Source: Bifidobacterium breve (GTDB taxonomy: Bacteria; Bacteroidota; Bacteroidia; Chitinophagales; Chitinophagaceae). Taken from it: a stretch of DNA of 8,816 bases. The notes below the pieces were generated by a model. The model saw nothing but the letters and a program-made list of their open reading frames with translations, had not been told where the DNA came from and did not search any database. The translations under genes and the position numbers were made by a program. Where the stretch lies: the NCBI GenBank assembly GCA_943323935.2, contig CALPJR020000023.1, positions 1 to 8,816 on the forward strand. The letters are read 5' to 3'. This document shows positions 6,906 through 8,816 of the stretch, one piece after another (positions within the stretch are counted from its first letter, which is position 1; every line of letters starts with the position of its first letter).

Positions 6906-7478
6906 TTAGACAGCTTCTGGCGGATGGGTAATTGCTCCTGAATAGCGATTCAAAATAGGCGTAGTATAAATAAAGTAGCCTTTTTTAGCTTGTAGTATAG
7001 CACTGTGCTTGTAATTAAAAACTTGATTGCAATCATAGACCGCGAAACTAAGATTCAGTTTAATCTTAGAAGATTCTGAGCTTGTTTTAGACTTTGGATC
7101 TTTATTGAATGAATGTACTTTATGCTGATTGGCAACTATGGCCGCTTCTTCTTCATCCGATGCAGCTTTAATTACCCAGCCTTTACTTGTTTTTTCAATT
7201 GAAACTATATCATAGAACATCCCCTTATAACTAAATTCACGACCCTTTTCTTCCCAATGATAGCCTTGGGGTAAGATAGTTTTATCTTTTACTAGGATTG
7301 TGATTTGATCGCCACTATTATCATTACTATCATGTTCTTTTTCACCCATTAGACTTGCATCAATCATGGCAAAGCGCTCCTGCTCATGCACTTTTTCCTG
7401 AAGCCAATAAAAATAACTTAGACTGCTTGTTGACAATAACAAGGCTGCAAAACAACATATGGCAATGACTTTTTTCAA
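6906..7478 (-). CDS. small exported protein of unknown function, paired with TonB receptor
   Basis: I do not recognise a named family for this 190-residue protein. Residues 2-3 are K-K, followed by a hydrophobic segment (about 4-24), so it is exported or anchored to the inner membrane with the rest in the periplasm. Two cysteines (8-9) lie inside the hydrophobic segment and do not form a proper lipobox. A compact central part reads E81-F-S-Y-K-G-M-F-Y-D90-I-V, then a tryptophan (101) and an acidic cluster D108-E-E-E. As I recall it, this E-x-x-Y-x-G-x-x-Y-D-I-V pattern recurs in small exported Bacteroidota proteins. The region 115-140 is polar and serine/lysine-rich. The protein ends in H-P-P-E-A-V. 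The start is TTG: there is no in-frame ATG upstream before a stop, and the next ATG would remove the signal segment. It precedes the receptor on the same strand, which suggests a linked uptake role, but that is inference. Confidence 0.72.
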   Translation of the reverse strand: MKKVIAICCFAALLLSTSSLSYFYWLQEKVHEQERFAMIDASLMGEKEHDSNDNSGDQITILVKDKTILPQGYHWEEKGREFSYKGMFYDIVSIEKTSKGWVIKAASDEEEAAIVANQHKVHSFNKDPKSKTSSESSKIKLNLSFAVYDCNQVFNYKHSAILQAKKGYFIYTTPILNRYSGAITHPPEAV

Positions 7479-7528
7479 GAAACCTAAGGTACGGAAAAAG
7501 ATAGGTAACTGAAAATACTAAATTCTTG

Positions 7529-7600
7529 TAGCCAAGCCCAGGATCGAACTGGGATTTAGCGCTTCGGAAACGCTTGTACTAACCATTGTACGACAAGGCC
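7529..7600 (-). tRNA. tRNA-Arg (anticodon CCG)
   Basis: The minus strand folds as a tRNA. The D arm is GTAC-AATGGTTA-GTAC, the anticodon arm is AGCGT-TTCCGAA-GCGCT with anticodon CCG, the variable loop is four bases, and the T arm is CCCAG-TTCGATC-CTGGG with the canonical TTCGA. The anticodon reads CGG (arginine). The acceptor stem is GGCCTTG with CTTGGCT and discriminator A. It pairs at positions 1-4 and 7 but has two adjacent U-U mismatches (5-68 and 6-67) and a G-U at 1-72. CCA is not encoded. It lies 32 bases after the crtY stop on the same strand. The body is well conserved, so it is probably functional, but the acceptor defect leaves room for a decayed copy. Confidence 0.85.
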
Positions 7601-7606
7601 GTCAAT

Positions 7607-7614
7607 CAAAAATA
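7607..7614 (-). promoter_or_regulatory. candidate -7 box for the tRNA transcript
   Basis: The minus strand reads TATTTTTG, a perfect TAnnTTTG match, ending six bases before the mature 5' end of the tRNA. No TTTG is present at the expected -33 spacing. If used, the 5' leader removed by RNase P would be almost absent. Otherwise the tRNA would be transcribed by read-through from crtY, since no terminator is visible between them. Confidence 0.3.
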
Positions 7615-7632
7615 AACAATTGAAAGAATAAT

Positions 7633-8769
7633 TTACCGTCGGAACAATACTTTAATGGCAGCAGGCAGGAAAATTTGTGTTGGGAGACTAAGCATAATAC
7701 GGATATCCTCCATTAAGGTAGATGTATTGGATAAGAATTTAAATACAGTGGCTGCATCATTTTTTTTGAAAATTCTTGCAAAAATTTCATCCCCTGCCAT
7801 TTTCTTATGTTCAAGAATATACAATAGTACAGCATCATAAAATTGATGTCTTGTATAATGCACGGATGCATCCAAGGCTTGATTCAATTTTAATTGTTGC
7901 ACTATTTGTTGTGTTTGTTGCTGGATAAATTGGAATGCATATCCAGTACTCGCTTTAACTGCATCCCCCATTGTCCCAATTGGAATGACATTGCCAGTGC
8001 TTGATGTCATTTTTTTTGTAGTCATTGGAATGGCGCCTTGTTCGGTATGTACAATGGTATAGGCTTGACCTATATAATGTTCCTCCATGTATGCATTCAA
8101 CACCTGATCATATTCGGCCGTTTCTAAAATCGTAGGAGAAAATAAAGTATATTCTACCAAGGCTTTTTTATCTGTTAAAGGAAGTAGATACATAAAAGCA
8201 GTTGCATCCATTTGAGGCACATTAAAATCCATTAATCTAGCAACCGTATCGTCAAAAACAGGGGTATCAAACTCCACAACGATCCCTTTAAAATGTTGCC
8301 AAAGTTTTGATTGGATGCGATCTCCATTAATACTTGAAAATACATAGTCTGCATTGGCTGCACCACCTTCCCAATTGACCCTTACACCACCATCTGCTGC
8401 ATCAATACTTAAAATTTTAGAAGCAACCCATTCCACATTGTCAAAGCCTTTTGCAAAAGCACTAATATGTTGGTAAAAATCAATGCCTTGAATCATTTTA
8501 TATTCAAAAGGCGCCGTCGGCAATAACCTTTGCATAGTCCCTTTTAGCACTTCTATATTCGACCATTTTTTACAGACAATGGATTCAAAAGGGCCTACTT
8601 GATCTTCCCAAAAACACCAGGTGCGATCGTTCCCTTTATTAAAATTAGCATCCACCACCAATATCTTTTTTTGACTTAATAAAGGACCCTGCAATAAGTG
8701 GTATAACAAAGAATAGCCGGCGCAACCTGCACCGGCTATTATATAATCATATTTATTTTCGGTTTGCAA
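7633..8769 (-). CDS. crtY: lycopene beta-cyclase
   Basis: This 378-residue FAD/NAD-binding enzyme converts linear lycopene to cyclic carotenes (gamma- then beta-carotene) at the membrane. The N-terminal dinucleotide-binding fold carries G-A-G-C-A-G (13-18) and ends its second strand in V-V-D (38-40). It is followed by N-D-R-T-W-C-F-W-E (47-55), the family's most diagnostic motif. Near residues 262-282 the sequence I-G-T-M-G-D-A-V-K-A-S-T-G-Y-A-F matches the second family signature. Length is normal. The start is TTG: the frame holds no ATG between the upstream TGA and this codon, and the TTG places M-Q-T-E-N-K-Y-D-Y just before the first beta strand. The TTG lies four bases after the stop of the preceding gene, indicating translational coupling in a carotenoid operon. 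The last sense codons include CGG, which the adjacent tRNA-Arg reads. Confidence 0.93.
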   Translation of the reverse strand: MQTENKYDYIIAGAGCAGYSLLYHLLQGPLLSQKKILVVDANFNKGNDRTWCFWEDQVGPFESIVCKKWSNIEVLKGTMQRLLPTAPFEYKMIQGIDFYQHISAFAKGFDNVEWVASKILSIDAADGGVRVNWEGGAANADYVFSSINGDRIQSKLWQHFKGIVVEFDTPVFDDTVARLMDFNVPQMDATAFMYLLPLTDKKALVEYTLFSPTILETAEYDQVLNAYMEEHYIGQAYTIVHTEQGAIPMTTKKMTSSTGNVIPIGTMGDAVKASTGYAFQFIQQQTQQIVQQLKLNQALDASVHYTRHQFYDAVLLYILEHKKMAGDEIFARIFKKNDAATVFKFLSNTSTLMEDIRIMLSLPTQIFLPAAIKVLFRR

Positions 8770-8773
8770 TGGA

Positions 8774-8816
8774 CTAACCGTTATTTTGAATCATTTCGTC
8801 ACGTCTTACCTTGTCC
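8774..8816 (-). CDS. 3' end of upstream gene, possibly carotene hydroxylase (crtZ)
   Basis: Only the last 13 codons are in the window, reading DKVRRDEMIQNNG before TAG at 8774-8776. The frame stays open to the window end. Its stop lies four bases before the crtY start on the same strand, so it is very likely the preceding gene of the same operon. In Bacteroidota carotenoid clusters a CrtZ-type hydroxylase often sits next to crtY, and a short charged C-terminal tail would fit, but the fragment is too short to identify. Confidence 0.5.
   Translation of the reverse strand, partial: DKVRRDEMIQNNG

Noticed and set aside
7655..7840. Plus-strand frame opposite the end of crtY
   Set aside because: Antisense to conserved lycopene cyclase sequence, with no recognisable features.

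Overview
The window reads as a low-GC chromosomal segment of a Bacteroidota bacterium. Supporting signs are two TonB-dependent outer-membrane receptors, a Bacteroidota-style lycopene cyclase, few convincing Shine-Dalgarno sites, and several matches to the TAnnTTTG -7 promoter element of that phylum. A member of the Chitinophagaceae is my best guess, but this rests on protein 'feel' and not on a search.

Layout from left to right: (1) 150-1481, minus strand: an APC-superfamily amino-acid permease. (2) 1482-1894: a divergent regulatory region with a candidate permease promoter, a -7 box for the opposite direction, and a clear cobalamin (B12) riboswitch with a long expression platform. (3) 1895-3826, plus: a BtuB-like TonB-dependent receptor controlled by that riboswitch. 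(4) 3951-4529, plus: a MarC/UPF0056 family inner-membrane protein whose ATG directly abuts the T-run of an intrinsic terminator. (5) 4557-4592: a bidirectional terminator separating convergent genes. (6) 4610-6832 and 6906-7478, both minus: a second TonB-dependent receptor preceded by a small exported protein of unknown function, with a terminator-like hairpin between them. (7) 7529-7600, minus: tRNA-Arg(CCG) with an imperfect acceptor stem. (8) 7633-8769, minus: lycopene beta-cyclase (crtY), translationally coupled to the last codons of an upstream gene that runs off the window end, possibly the carotene hydroxylase crtZ.

Functionally the window mixes envelope uptake (corrinoid import under B12 feedback, a second receptor of unknown or heme-like substrate, amino-acid uptake) with carotenoid synthesis. 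Most of it is ordinary core-type gene content. The best candidates for something less ordinary are the btuB leader (start codon buried in a 10-bp stem, with a six-codon leader ORF whose stop overlaps the btuB start), the tRNA acceptor mismatches, the small exported protein paired with the second receptor, and the terminator flush against the marC start codon. I did not find convincing evidence of a defence system, mobile element or CRISPR array.
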